Positions 29,181 through 38,559 of a stretch of 64,000 bases of DNA are shown here, one piece after another. A program made the position numbers and the translations under genes. The notes under the pieces were generated by a model, which saw only the letters and a list, made by a program, of their open reading frames with translations, ran no database searches and was not told where the DNA came from. Source of the DNA: JALORV01 sp963791235 (GTDB taxonomy: Bacteria > Pseudomonadota > Gammaproteobacteria > Burkholderiales > Burkholderiaceae_F); assembly GCA_963791235.1 (NCBI GenBank), contig CAWBRW010000009.1:124001-188000 (forward strand), given 5' to 3'. The stretch's first letter is position 1. Each line of letters starts with the position of its first letter.

Positions 29181-30417
29181 CTTGTGGACCGGTGTGCACC
29201 TCGCGACGATGGTCGAGGCGGGCCGGAGTGGTGGCTTCGGTGCGCTGCGCGACGCGGCGCTCGCGGTGCGCGACGAACGCATCGCATGGCTTGGCCCGCA
29301 CTCCGAGCTGCCGGCTGACCTGCGCGCGGAACGCCGTTTTGACGGCGCGGGAGCCTGGGTCACGCCAGGGCTGATCGACTGCCACACCCACATCGTCTAC
29401 GGCGGCAACCGTAGCGACGAGTTCGAGGCGCGCCTGCACGGCGCCAGCTACGCCGAGATCGCACAGCGAGGCGGTGGCATCCTGTCGACGGTGCGCGCGA
29501 CGCGGGCGGCGTCCGAAGACGAACTGCTCGGTGCGAGCCTGCCGCGAGTGCGTGCGCTGCTGGCCGAAGGTGTGACCACGATCGAGATCAAGTCTGGATA
29601 TGGCCTCGATCTCGACACCGAGCGCAAGATGCTGCGCGTCGCTCGTCGCATCGGCAGCGAGCTGCCGGTCACGGTACGGACCACGTTCCTCGGCGCCCAC
29701 GCGCTGCCGCCCGAGTTCTCGGGCCGGGCGGACGACTACATCGACGAGGTCTGCAGCCATATGCTGCCGGCACTGGTGCGCGAAGGCCTGGTCGATGCGG
29801 TCGATGCATTCTGCGAGACGATCGGCTTCTCTCCGGCGCAGACGGAACGAGTCTTCCGTGCCGCTCAGGCGCTGGGCGTGCCGGTGAAGCTGCATGCCGA
29901 GCAGTTGTCGGATCAGGGCGGCGCGGCCCTGGTGGCGCGCTACCACGGACTCTCGGCCGACCATCTCGAATACCTGTCAGACGATGGCATTGCGTCGATG
30001 CGTGAGGCTGGTACGGTGGCGGTACTGTTGCCCGGCGCGTTTTACTTCCTGCGCGAGACCGGCGTGCCGCCGGTCGATGCGTTGCGCAGTGCCGGCGTGA
30101 AGATGGCGGTGGCCACCGACTGCAATCCTGGGACGTCGCCGATGACGTCGCTGCTGTTGGCGATGAACATGGCCTGCACGTTGTTCCGCCTGACGCCGCA
30201 GGAAGCACTCGCCGGCGTCACGGTTCACGCGGCGTGCGCGCTCGGCCTGGTCGACACAGGCACGCTGGCGGTCGGCCAGCGCGCCGATTTCGTGCTGTGG
30301 GACATTGAGCGACCCGCCGACCTCGCCTATGCGATAGGGCTGAATCCGTGCCGCGGCGTCGTGCGGGCCGGAACATCCGCCGCGTCGGGCTCTACGGCAG
30401 AAACGGCGCGGTGTTGA
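29161..30417 (+). CDS. hutI: Imidazolonepropionase
   Basis: This 418-residue amidohydrolase has the metal-binding TPGLIDCHTHIVYGGNRSDEFE, SGYGLDLDTERKML, FLGAHALPPEF, KLHAEQLSD and VAVATDCNPGTSP segments of HutI. It opens imidazolonepropionate to formimidoylglutamate, the third step of histidine breakdown. It starts inside hutG (TTG at 29161, or GTG at 29167). Its 3-prime end overlaps the convergent gene downstream by 26 bases, an unusual tight convergence. Confidence 0.95.
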   Translation: MRVRCDSLWTGVHLATMVEAGRSGGFGALRDAALAVRDERIAWLGPHSELPADLRAERRFDGAGAWVTPGLIDCHTHIVYGGNRSDEFEARLHGASYAEIAQRGGGILSTVRATRAASEDELLGASLPRVRALLAEGVTTIEIKSGYGLDLDTERKMLRVARRIGSELPVTVRTTFLGAHALPPEFSGRADDYIDEVCSHMLPALVREGLVDAVDAFCETIGFSPAQTERVFRAAQALGVPVKLHAEQLSDQGGAALVARYHGLSADHLEYLSDDGIASMREAGTVAVLLPGAFYFLRETGVPPVDALRSAGVKMAVATDCNPGTSPMTSLLLAMNMACTLFRLTPQEALAGVTVHAACALGLVDTGTLAVGQRADFVLWDIERPADLAYAIGLNPCRGVVRAGTSAASGSTAETARC

Positions 30418-31087
30418 TTCGAATTCCCGCGACGGTCCACCAGGAATCCCCGCTCGCGCTGCCGAGCCGATTGCCGTAGCTGGCGTAGACCTCGAACCGC
30501 TCCGGGACGATCGCATAACGCAGGCCGAGCTGATACTTTCCGGGGCCCTTTTCGTTGCGGAAGACCTCGGCAAACGCTGTGGTCCTGGGCAGGAATTCGT
30601 AATGGAGTGCGGCGCCGGCCGCGACAATGGTGCCGGCGCCGAAGTCGTTCGATGCGCCCAGGTTCAGGTCGATCTCGAGCGCCTCATCAGGGAAGTACGA
30701 GAACAGCGCCTTCGCGTAATAGGCGGTCGCTGAGGCGCCCTCGGCGGTCGGCCCGTTGTCGCGGCCCACTCCGCCGACCGCGCCGACCGACCACACGCCC
30801 TCTTTGCCGGCGAATACGGTCTTGGCCTGCAGCACGTACTGTTGCGAGCTCGGCTCGTCCGTCGGGTTGACGCCGCCGATGCCCAGCGACAGTTCGATGT
30901 TGCCGATGAAGTTGCACGCGGGTGCGGCCCAGTAGTCACGAGCACCCCGGGCACCGTTGACCCAGGCTTCGAACTGACAGGATTTGGCCTCGATGACACT
31001 CGCGTCGTCTGTGACGAGTGGTGCCCCGGCCTGGACACCTTGGGCGCAGGTGATGAGACAGGTCGCGATGAAGAGTCTTTGGCGCAT
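30392..31087 (-). CDS. Exported protein of unknown function, probable outer-membrane beta-barrel
   Basis: The 231-residue product begins with a signal peptide (LFIATCLITCAQGVQAG). The remainder alternates hydrophobic and polar residues in strands ending with an aromatic C-terminus (GIRINTAPFLP). It includes GNIELSLGIGGVN, YVLQAKTVF and YQLGLRYAIVPERFEVYASYGNR, as in small outer-membrane transporter-like barrels. No specific family is recognised. The ATG at 31087 is used because it starts the signal peptide. The stop end overlaps hutI. Confidence 0.65.
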   Translation of the reverse strand: MRQRLFIATCLITCAQGVQAGAPLVTDDASVIEAKSCQFEAWVNGARGARDYWAAPACNFIGNIELSLGIGGVNPTDEPSSQQYVLQAKTVFAGKEGVWSVGAVGGVGRDNGPTAEGASATAYYAKALFSYFPDEALEIDLNLGASNDFGAGTIVAAGAALHYEFLPRTTAFAEVFRNEKGPGKYQLGLRYAIVPERFEVYASYGNRLGSASGDSWWTVAGIRINTAPFLP

Positions 31088-31211
31088 TCGGTTACCAGGC
31101 GGAGGAGTCTTTCCTTGCCGCCGAAGCATCGCAGCCGGGAGGCAGACGCGCAATCCTCCTGCGCGAGGACTTGTCGCGACTGCCTCTGGTCTGAGCAGGC
31201 CCGAGCGGCGC

Positions 31212-34200
31212 TCAGTGGAAATCCCGGCTCGGCATCGTGAGCGCGCCGAGCAGCGGCGAGTGATCCTCCAGGCGTGAGGCGATCAGGTGCACGATCGGCG
31301 CCACGCCGGTGGTGACACGCTCGACGTGGCCATACACCGTCAGCAGCGTTGAGCCCAGCATCGCGCGCCGGTACTTCTCACCCGTCGTGTTCCAGACGAC
31401 GACGTTGACGGTGCCGGTCTCGTCTTCGATCGTGACGAAGGTCACGCCGCTCGCGGTGGACGGGCGCTGCCGGCAGGTGACGATGCCGGTGGTGCGGACG
31501 CGCTGCTGGTCACGTGCCTGGCCGATGCCGGCTGCAGTGAGATAACCCTTCGCGTTGAAGCGCTCCCGAAGCAGCGCCAGCGGATGGCGGCGCAGCGTCA
31601 GCGACGTGTGGTGATAGTCGGCAACGATGTCCTGGCCTTCGGTCGGCGGCAGCAGGTCGACCGGCGTTTCGCGGCGCGTGCGCGCGGCGAGCGGTGCAGT
31701 GCGCGGGGCGTCGCCGTCGATGCCCAGCGTGGCCCACAGTGCGCGGCGGCGATGGCCGGTCAGCGTGGCCAGCGCGTCGGCCTTCGCCAGTGCGCTGATC
31801 TCGCCGCGGGTGAGTTCCGCACGGCGGGCCAGGTCCTGTGCCTCGGTGAAGGGGGCATCACGCCGCGCCACCATGATGCGTTGGCCCGCTGCTTCGGGAA
31901 GGCTGGCGACGAGTTCGAGTCCGAGACGTACCGCGGGCTTTGCAGGATCCGCGCTTGACAGCTCCAGCGTGCAGTTCCAGTTGCTGACGGTGACGTCGAT
32001 CGGCCGGATCTCGACACCGTGATTCATCGCATCGCGCACGATCTGCGCCGGCGCATAAAAGCCGAGCGGCTGCGAGTCGAGCAGCGCGGCGCAGAACGCG
32101 GCCGGCTCGTGGCACTTGAGCCACGACGACACGTACACCAGCAGTGCAAAGCTCGCCGCGTGGCTTTCCGGAAAGCCGTATTCGCCGAAGCCCTGGATCT
32201 GCCGGTAGATCTGCTCGGCGTATTCGCTGGTGTAGCCGCGCGCCAGCATGCCGCTGATGAGTTTGTCGCGGAACGGCCCGATGCCGCCCTTGCGCTTCCA
32301 CGCCGCCATCGCACGGCGCAGCTTGTCGGCCTCGCCCGGCGTGAAGCCCGCCGCGACGACCGCCAGCTGCATGACCTGCTCCTGGAAGATCGAGACACCC
32401 ATCGTGCGCTCGAGCACCGATCGCACTGCCTCCGACGGAAAGGTCACGTCTTCGAGCCCCTGCCGTCGCCGCAGATACGGATGCACCATGCCGCCCTGGA
32501 TCGGCCCCGGTCGCACGATCGCGGTCTCGATCACGAGGTCGTAGAAGCAGCGCGGCGCCAGCCGCGGCAGCATGTTCATCTGCGCGCGCGACTCGACCTG
32601 GAACACGCCGAGCGAATCGCCCTGGCACAGCATGTCGTAGACGGCCGCATCCTCCGATGGAATGTCCTGCAGCCGCCAGCGACGGCCGGACGTTGAATTC
32701 CCATAGAAGCGCTGGAGATGATCGAGTGCACGCCGCACGCAGGAAAGCATGCCGAGTGCGAGCACGTCGATCTTCAGCAGGCCGAGCGCGTCGAGGTCGT
32801 CCTTGTCCCACTGGATCACCGTGCGCTCGTCCATCGCCGCGTTCTCGATCGGCACCATCCGGTCGAGCCGGTCGCGCGCGATGACGAAGCCGCCCGAGTG
32901 CTGCGACAGATGCCGCGGAAAACCGATCACCTCGACCGCGAGTTCAGCGAGCTGCGCGATGACCGGGTTGGCCGGATCGAAGCCGGCTTCCTCCAGCCGC
33001 TGCGGGATGATTTTGCGTCCGTCCCACCACGCCATCGTCTTCGCCAGGCGGTCGACCTGGTCGAGCGACAGCCCAAGCGCCTTGCCGACATCGCGCAGCG
33101 CGCCCTTCGGCCGGTAGGTGTGCAGTGCCGCGGTCAGCGCCGCGCGGTGGCGCCCGTACTTGGCGTAGATGTACTGCATCACCTCTTCGCGGCGCTGGTG
33201 CTCGAAGTCGACGTCGATGTCCGGCGGTTCGTTGCGCTCCTTGCTGATGAAGCGTTCGAACAGCACCGACATGCGCGCGGGATCGACCTCGGTGATGCCG
33301 AGGCAGTAGCAGACCGCCGAGTTGGCGGCCGAGCCGCGCCCCTGGCACAGGATCCCCTGCGAGCGCGCGTAGCGGACGATGTCGTAGACGGTGAGGAAGT
33401 AGGGCTCGTAGCGCAGCTCGGCGATCAGCCGCAACTCGTGTTCGACGATGGCCTGCACTTTCTCCGGGATGCCTTCGGGGTAGCGCGTCTTCGCTTCCTC
33501 GTAGGTTGCGCGCCGCAGCCAGGTGGCCGGCGTCTCGCCGGGAGGCACGATCTCCTCCGGATACTCGTAGCGCAGCTCGTCGAGCGAGAAGGTGCAGCGC
33601 TCGGCGATCGCCTGCGTCTGCATGAGCAACTCCGTTGGATAAATACGGGCAAGCCGGTACAGCGGCCGCAGGTAGCGCTCGGCGTTCGGCGCGAGTTCGC
33701 GCCCGCACTGCGCCAGCGGGGTCTTCACGCGCACGGCGGTCAGCACGTCGTGCAGGCGCTTGCGGCGACGCGTGTGCATCTGCACGTCGCCGGAGGCGAC
33801 CAGCGGCAGTCCGGTCGCGTCGCTGATCGACTGCAGCGTGGCCAGATGCACTACATCGTCCGTGCTGCGCGTCAACTCGCAGGCGATCCAGCCCGCGCCG
33901 GGGTGCAGTTCCGCCAGCCAGCGCGCTTCCTGCTCGACGCGCACGGCATCGAGCGGCTCGCGCCACGTGCGCAGCGGCAGCAGCAGCACGAGCACATCCT
34001 TCAGCCAGTCGGCGTGCGCCTCCAGGTCGGCTGCGCTCAGACGGTAACTGCCCTTAATCGCCTGCCGTCGTGCCAGCGTGACCAACTGGCTGAGGTCGCC
34101 GTAGCCGGCGCGCGCCTGTGCCAGCAGCGCCAGCTTGGCACCCGCGACGGCCTTGCGGCCAATGCCCTCGGTCAGCTGGATCTCGGTGCCGTGGATCAGA

Positions 34201-34409
34201 CGGAACGACCGTGCGAGTTCATCGTGCTCACGTGCCTCCTTCAAGGCCAGGTGCGCGCGTACTGAGCCGGCGAACGAGCATTCGTCGGTGAGCGCCAGGC
34301 CGGTGTATTCGAGCGCCAGCGCACGCTCGACCAGTTCCTCCGGATGCGAGGCGCCGCGCAGGAACGAGAAGTTCGACAGGCAGTGCAACTCGGTGTAGGA
34401 GGGCGTCAT
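31212..34409 (-). CDS. dnaE2: Error-prone DNA polymerase DnaE2 (ImuC)
   Basis: The 1065-residue protein is a C-family polymerase of DnaE2 length. An N-terminal PHP domain (YTELHCLSNFSFLRGASHPEEL) is followed by the polymerase core with PPDIDVDFEHQRREEVMQY and GRGSAANSAVCYCLGIT, and a C-terminal OB fold (FVTIEDETGTVNVVVW). It performs error-prone lesion bypass with ImuA and ImuB after SOS induction. It lies 6 bases after imuB in the lexA-imuA-imuB-dnaE2 operon. Confidence 0.97.
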   Translation of the reverse strand: MTPSYTELHCLSNFSFLRGASHPEELVERALALEYTGLALTDECSFAGSVRAHLALKEAREHDELARSFRLIHGTEIQLTEGIGRKAVAGAKLALLAQARAGYGDLSQLVTLARRQAIKGSYRLSAADLEAHADWLKDVLVLLLPLRTWREPLDAVRVEQEARWLAELHPGAGWIACELTRSTDDVVHLATLQSISDATGLPLVASGDVQMHTRRRKRLHDVLTAVRVKTPLAQCGRELAPNAERYLRPLYRLARIYPTELLMQTQAIAERCTFSLDELRYEYPEEIVPPGETPATWLRRATYEEAKTRYPEGIPEKVQAIVEHELRLIAELRYEPYFLTVYDIVRYARSQGILCQGRGSAANSAVCYCLGITEVDPARMSVLFERFISKERNEPPDIDVDFEHQRREEVMQYIYAKYGRHRAALTAALHTYRPKGALRDVGKALGLSLDQVDRLAKTMAWWDGRKIIPQRLEEAGFDPANPVIAQLAELAVEVIGFPRHLSQHSGGFVIARDRLDRMVPIENAAMDERTVIQWDKDDLDALGLLKIDVLALGMLSCVRRALDHLQRFYGNSTSGRRWRLQDIPSEDAAVYDMLCQGDSLGVFQVESRAQMNMLPRLAPRCFYDLVIETAIVRPGPIQGGMVHPYLRRRQGLEDVTFPSEAVRSVLERTMGVSIFQEQVMQLAVVAAGFTPGEADKLRRAMAAWKRKGGIGPFRDKLISGMLARGYTSEYAEQIYRQIQGFGEYGFPESHAASFALLVYVSSWLKCHEPAAFCAALLDSQPLGFYAPAQIVRDAMNHGVEIRPIDVTVSNWNCTLELSSADPAKPAVRLGLELVASLPEAAGQRIMVARRDAPFTEAQDLARRAELTRGEISALAKADALATLTGHRRRALWATLGIDGDAPRTAPLAARTRRETPVDLLPPTEGQDIVADYHHTSLTLRRHPLALLRERFNAKGYLTAAGIGQARDQQRVRTTGIVTCRQRPSTASGVTFVTIEDETGTVNVVVWNTTGEKYRRAMLGSTLLTVYGHVERVTTGVAPIVHLIASRLEDHSPLLGALTMPSRDFH

Positions 34410-34415
34410 CGCGTC

Positions 34416-35882
34416 TCACGCAAACAGCCCGTGCAGGAACCAGCCATGTGGCGCGGCCAGTTCGCGAAAGACCCACAGCCACTGGCCACGATCGTTGCGG
34501 GCGACGAAGTAGTCGCGATGCACGGCATTTGCGCCGGCACCGAGGTCCCACCAGCCGCACTCGATGCGCTCGGGGCCGGTGACCAGCGTCAACGCCTCGT
34601 GATAGAGCGGCTGGTCATGCTGCATCGGCAGCGGTTGTGGCGTGGGCAGCAGCAGCAGTGGGCGTGGCTGGGACTGCAGGGCGGGTGCCTTCGCCTCGCT
34701 GCCGTCGATCGATAGCGGCACGGCGCGCCAGGCCCGCTCAGGCCGGTGGTCATCGACGGCCTGCAACTGGAACACCCGCTCCGAGCCCAGCCGGGCGTGC
34801 AAGGTTTCGGCGAGTTGCAGCCAGTCGCTGCCGAGGGAGGCATCGTGAGCCGGCGGCAGCAGGCTGGCATTGCACGCGGTAAACGGATGCAGTTGATCGA
34901 CCGTCAGCGCCAGCGTGATCGCCGGCGCCGGCAGCGTCACGCGTGCCAGCCGCTCGGTGAGCAATGCCGCCAGCCGCTGCGCATCGCGCTCCGGTGCGGC
35001 CAGTGCCAGGGTGACCACCGTGGGCGGCACCGGCACGCTGCGGCGCTCGCTATGCCTGGCGGAAAACCTGAGCTGCGTTGCACCGGCGTTGCGACCGCGC
35101 AGGAAGCCTTCGAGCGAGGTGAGCAGCCGCCGCGCCGGGAACATCAGCTGCGCGGTTTCGCTGAAGTCCGCTGGCAGTTCGATGCGCGCCGTGAAGCGCG
35201 CGGGCGGCACGTACAGCGGCTGCGGATCGGCGCGCACGCCGAGCACGCGGTCGAGGTCGTCGAGCCGCTCAGCGCCGAAGCGCCTGGCGAACGCATCGCG
35301 CGGCAACTGCAGAAGATCACCGATCGTTGTCAGGCCGAGCGCACGCAGCGTTTCGTTCGTCGCCGCGTCCCATTCGAGCAGGGCGAAAGGCAGGCGCTGC
35401 AGATCGTCTACGTCGACCCGGGCCGCATGCGCCAGCGCACACACTCGCGCCGTGCGGGGTGCGGCCGCATAGGCGCAGGCGGCGCGATAACCGAGTTCGG
35501 CGAGGCCGGTAGTGATCGCGCGATGCAACGGCGTGCGACCGCCGAAGAGGCGCTCGCTGCTCCCTGTCTCCAGCAGCAGCCCATCGGGCTGCAGCACCAC
35601 GTGCGATGAGAATTGGTAGGCCCAGCCGGCGATTTCCTCGAGCGCAGCCTGCTCGCGTTCAAGGCTGCGTTCGAGCGCGATCAGCTCGCACGCCAGCGCC
35701 TGCGCTGCAGCGAGCTTCATGCCGGGAGCTACACCGGCGGCCTGTGCGGTGGCATTGCAGTGGATCACGGCCAGGCGTTGCGGCGCGCCTTCGACGATCG
35801 CCAGCGGCAGCGTGCCGTCGATGGCGCGCTCGGCCAGCTGCAATGGCAGCGCAGGCAGGATGAGGGCGAGCCACAGGGCCAC
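34416..35882 (-). CDS. imuB: Y-family polymerase-like protein ImuB
   Basis: This 488-residue protein is related to DinB/UmuC but has lost the catalytic acidic motifs. The first motif reads LALILPALPLQ where active enzymes have a DxD segment. The palm, a helix-hairpin-helix region (TIGDLLQLPRDAFARRFG) and the little finger are recognisable. ImuB acts as the scaffold that links DnaE2 and ImuA to the beta clamp. It sits between imuA and dnaE2 in the SOS operon. Confidence 0.93.
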   Translation of the reverse strand: MALWLALILPALPLQLAERAIDGTLPLAIVEGAPQRLAVIHCNATAQAAGVAPGMKLAAAQALACELIALERSLEREQAALEEIAGWAYQFSSHVVLQPDGLLLETGSSERLFGGRTPLHRAITTGLAELGYRAACAYAAAPRTARVCALAHAARVDVDDLQRLPFALLEWDAATNETLRALGLTTIGDLLQLPRDAFARRFGAERLDDLDRVLGVRADPQPLYVPPARFTARIELPADFSETAQLMFPARRLLTSLEGFLRGRNAGATQLRFSARHSERRSVPVPPTVVTLALAAPERDAQRLAALLTERLARVTLPAPAITLALTVDQLHPFTACNASLLPPAHDASLGSDWLQLAETLHARLGSERVFQLQAVDDHRPERAWRAVPLSIDGSEAKAPALQSQPRPLLLLPTPQPLPMQHDQPLYHEALTLVTGPERIECGWWDLGAGANAVHRDYFVARNDRGQWLWVFRELAAPHGWFLHGLFA

Positions 35883-35926
35883 GGTGCTGCACGAGCGGGT
35901 GCCCGCCGGATATCAGGAACGCCGCA

Positions 35927-36727
35927 TCAGGCCAGCAGTTCGTCCAGCGGGCGCGGTGCGCCGAGCAGCGCGGTGGCCGCCGGCATGGTGCGGGGCAGCG
36001 CCGTATCGGCTTCGACACGAGCCTGCTCCCAATGCGCGGGCCGCAGTTGAAGCGTGATCGGATCGAGCAACGGGCGGCCACGCCGCTTCAGCAGGGTGAC
36101 TTGCAGCTGCGCACCGGCGCTGGCCAGCTGCAGTCGCAACGTGGCAGGCGAGGGCGCCTGTGCCTGGCGTGTCGAGCGCAGCACGAAGGCCAGCGCCTGG
36201 TGGCTCTGTGCCAGCAGGTGCAGCCGGCGCAGCGCGCGGAAATCGCCCTCGCCGCTGGCATGCGGCAGCCAGCCGACCACCGCGCCGAGATGGCGCGCAC
36301 GCAGCGATTGTTCGACGGCCCACAGGCTTTCGCGTGGCGTCGCCGGCTTCACGAAGATCGTGCGCGCCAGATCCAGCCCGGCGGTAGCGAGCGCCGGCGC
36401 ATACGGCACCGCCTGTGCTTCGAGCGAACGCGGTGTGGCGCGTGCCGCATCCACGGGCAGCACCCACACCGCGCTGCGGCGCGACTGCGCGAGTTGCGCC
36501 AGTGACGGCGCCAGCAGCGACAGTTCGCCGATGCCGGCATCGTCGGTCAGCAGTTCGATCAACTGTCCCTGCGGCCAGCCGCCACCCGGGAGTTCACGGT
36601 CGAGTTCGGCAAAGCCGCTGGCGAGCGTCGGACTGCCGGCGTCCTCGGCCGGCAGCTCGTCTGCACGCCAGAGCGGCGCACCACCGGCGGTTTGCAACAG
36701 GGAAAGCAACTCCGTGGCCGCACGCAT
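35927..36727 (-). CDS. imuA: Translesion synthesis accessory protein ImuA
   Basis: The 266-residue protein is a RecA/SulA-like ImuA. TLASGFAELDRELPGGGWPQGQLIELL matches the family start. The Walker A position reads DDAGIGEL and lacks the usual GKT, as expected for ImuA. It works with ImuB and DnaE2 in SOS mutagenesis. It lies 64 bases after lexA on the same strand without an AT-rich SOS box of its own, so it is probably read from the lexA promoter. Confidence 0.93.
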   Translation of the reverse strand: MRAATELLSLLQTAGGAPLWRADELPAEDAGSPTLASGFAELDRELPGGGWPQGQLIELLTDDAGIGELSLLAPSLAQLAQSRRSAVWVLPVDAARATPRSLEAQAVPYAPALATAGLDLARTIFVKPATPRESLWAVEQSLRARHLGAVVGWLPHASGEGDFRALRRLHLLAQSHQALAFVLRSTRQAQAPSPATLRLQLASAGAQLQVTLLKRRGRPLLDPITLQLRPAHWEQARVEADTALPRTMPAATALLGAPRPLDELLA

Positions 36728-36791
36728 GTGCGTCCTCCTCAGAAAGTGAACGGCGGGTGGGTGAAAAACGAGGCGGCGACTGAAGCGGGCT

Positions 36792-37454
36792 TCAGAGCGA
36801 CGGTCGTATCACCCCGACGGCAATGCCCTCGATTGCAAACGGCTCGCGCCGCAGGTCGACGATGATGGGCGCGAAATCCGGGTTCTCGGCGATCAGTTCG
36901 GCGCGTGCGCCCCGCAGCTTGAGCCGCTTGACGGTGACATCGTCACCGAGGCGCGCGACGACGATCTGCCCCGAGTTCGCCTGCGCGCGCTTGTGCACGG
37001 CGAGCCAGTCGCCGTCGAGGATGCCGGCGTCGCGCATGCTCATGCCGCGCACCTCGAGCAGGTAATCGGCGCGCGGCTTGAAGGTGTCCGGATCCACGGC
37101 CGGATGCGCGAGCACGTTTTCCTGTGCCAACAGGGGGCTGCCCGCGGCGACCTTGCCGACGAGCGGCAGGCCCACTTCCTGCGCCGCGGCCATCAGCTCG
37201 CGCACGCTGTCCTTCAGGCGGATGCCGCGCGAGGTGCCGGCGACGAGTTCGATCAGCCCCTTTTTCGCCAGGGCCTGCAGGTGCTGCTCAGCCGCGTTGA
37301 GCGAACGGAAGCCGAAGGCGCGCGCGATCTCGTCGCGCGTGGGTGGGGCGCCGCTCTCGGTGAGCGCCTGGCGGATGAACTCGAGGATCTCCGACTGGCG
37401 CGGGGTGATGGGTAGCGAAGCATGCGGCGGCGATGCAGACGAAGGCGTGGCCAT
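36792..37454 (-). CDS. lexA: SOS repressor LexA
   Basis: The 220-residue protein has an N-terminal winged helix (ITPRQSEILEFIRQALTESGAPPTRDEIA), a self-cleavage site Ala104-Gly105, and the catalytic Ser139 in GMSM and Lys176 in VTVKR. It represses SOS genes and cleaves itself when RecA filaments form. It heads the imuA-imuB-dnaE2 operon. Its own operator (37480-37495) lies 26 bases before the start codon and inside the end of intI, showing likely autoregulation. Confidence 0.97.
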   Translation of the reverse strand: MATPSSASPPHASLPITPRQSEILEFIRQALTESGAPPTRDEIARAFGFRSLNAAEQHLQALAKKGLIELVAGTSRGIRLKDSVRELMAAAQEVGLPLVGKVAAGSPLLAQENVLAHPAVDPDTFKPRADYLLEVRGMSMRDAGILDGDWLAVHKRAQANSGQIVVARLGDDVTVKRLKLRGARAELIAENPDFAPIIVDLRREPFAIEGIAVGVIRPSL

Positions 37455-37479
37455 CAGGAACCTCTCGGGCGGTGCGTTA

Positions 37480-37495
37480 CTGTCAATGTATACAG
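37480..37495 (-). promoter_or_regulatory. LexA-binding SOS box of lexA operon
   Basis: CTG-N10-CAG with an AT-rich centre (CTGTCAATGTATACAG on the plus strand) matches the gamma/betaproteobacterial SOS consensus CTGT-N8-ACAG, and the flanks extend the symmetry (TACTG...CAGTA). It is 26-41 bases upstream of lexA. The stop codon of intI (37483-37485) lies within it, so coding sequence and operator overlap. Confidence 0.9.
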
Positions 37496-38505
37496 TACTG
37501 AACGGAATAGCAAGGGGGTGGCTCGGAGCAACGCAGGGAATCGAGCGGCGAGGCCAGCCCCGCGGCGCTGCTGGCCAGCACGTGCGTGTAGATCATCGTG
37601 GTCGAAACGTCCGAGTGGCCGAGCAGTTCCTGCACGCGGCGGATATCGACGCCCGCTTCCAACAAATGTGTGGCGAAGGAATGGCGCAGCGTGTGCGCGG
37701 TGACTTTCTTGGGAATGCCAGCCTGAGCCACTGCGGCGGCCAGGGTGCGCGACACGCGTTGCTCGTAGAGGTGATGGCGGCGCTCGATGCCACTGCGGGG
37801 ATCGACCGCCAGCGCTGGCGCCGGAAACACCCAGTGCCAGGCCCAGCTCGACGCCGCGCGCGGGAACTTCGCTTCGAGTGCCTGCGGCAGCCAGACGCCG
37901 GCGCGGCCCATGGCGCGATCCTCGGCCCAGACTGCCCGCGAGCGCGCCACTTGTGCGCGCAGTGCACCCCGCAGCGAGGCTGGCAACATCACTACGCGAT
38001 CCTTTCCGCCTTTGCCCTCGCGCACCACGATCACACTGCGGTCAAAGTCGAGGTCCTTGATGCGCAGGCGCAAGCCTTCCATCAGGCGCAGGCCGGTGCC
38101 GTACAGCAGTTGCGGCACCGGCGGGTCATCCGATGGCAGCGCAGCGAGCAGTCGCGTCACTTCGTCACGTGACAGAACCACCGGCACGCGCACCCGCTGC
38201 CGGCCGATGGCCTGCATCCAGGGCAGCTCGACGCCGAACACCTGCCGGTACAGGTAGAGCAGCGCGCATAGCGCCTGATGGTGCGTGGACGGCGACACCT
38301 GGCGCGCGGTGGCCAGATGCGCGAGGAAAGCTTCCACCTCCGGCCCGCCCATCTCCTTCGGGTGCCGCAGTGCATGAAAGTGCACGAAGCGCCGCACCCA
38401 GTGGACGTAGCTCTTCTCGGTCTTTAGGCTGTAGTGGTCATAGCGGATGCGCTCGCGCAGCTGATCCAGCAGCCGGGTTGAACGCAGCGGAGGAAGGGAG
38501 CCCAT
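37483..38505 (-). CDS. intI: Integron integrase IntI (tyrosine recombinase)
   Basis: This is a 340-residue tyrosine recombinase. Catalytic residues are Arg140 (GTGLR), Lys168 (KGGKDR), His271 and Arg274 (HTLRH), His297 (LLGH) and Tyr306 (MIYTHV). The insert VWLPQALEAKFPRAASSWAWHW at residues 204-225 is the extra patch unique to integron integrases, which distinguishes it from XerC/D. It recombines single-stranded attC sites with attI. It is divergent from the cassette array. The last about 20 residues extend past the usual SPLD end and run through the lexA operator. AATGGAGGT precedes the ATG. Confidence 0.97.
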   Translation of the reverse strand: MGSLPPLRSTRLLDQLRERIRYDHYSLKTEKSYVHWVRRFVHFHALRHPKEMGGPEVEAFLAHLATARQVSPSTHHQALCALLYLYRQVFGVELPWMQAIGRQRVRVPVVLSRDEVTRLLAALPSDDPPVPQLLYGTGLRLMEGLRLRIKDLDFDRSVIVVREGKGGKDRVVMLPASLRGALRAQVARSRAVWAEDRAMGRAGVWLPQALEAKFPRAASSWAWHWVFPAPALAVDPRSGIERRHHLYEQRVSRTLAAAVAQAGIPKKVTAHTLRHSFATHLLEAGVDIRRVQELLGHSDVSTTMIYTHVLASSAAGLASPLDSLRCSEPPPCYSVQYCIH

Positions 38506-38524
38506 GGACGCACCTCCATTGATA

Positions 38525-38540
38525 CTGAATATTCATACAG
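38525..38540 (-). promoter_or_regulatory. LexA-binding SOS box of intI
   Basis: CTGAATATTCATACAG is a CTG-N10-CAG box with an AT-rich centre and symmetrical flanks (ATACTG...CAGTAT read from the intI strand). It is 20-35 bases before the intI start and covers the probable -10 element, so LexA would block integrase transcription until DNA damage. Confidence 0.92.
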
Positions 38541-38558
38541 TATTGCGCTGGAAGTCAA
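38530..38558 (-). promoter_or_regulatory. Probable intI promoter
   Basis: On the minus strand TTGACT (plus 38553-38558) and TGAATA (plus 38530-38535) are spaced by 17 bases. The -10 element lies within the LexA box. The match to the sigma-70 -35 consensus is five of six. Confidence 0.65.
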
Positions 38559-38559
38559 G

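Noticed and set aside
32718..34265. 515-codon open frame on the plus strand
   Set aside because: It is antisense to dnaE2 and has the Arg/Gln/Val-rich composition of a shadow frame.
36780..36795. CTG-N10-CAG sequence at the 3-prime end of lexA, considered as an SOS box for imuA
   Set aside because: The centre is GC-rich (AAGCGGGCTT) and symmetric like a hairpin rather than the AT-rich LexA consensus. imuA can be read from the lexA promoter.
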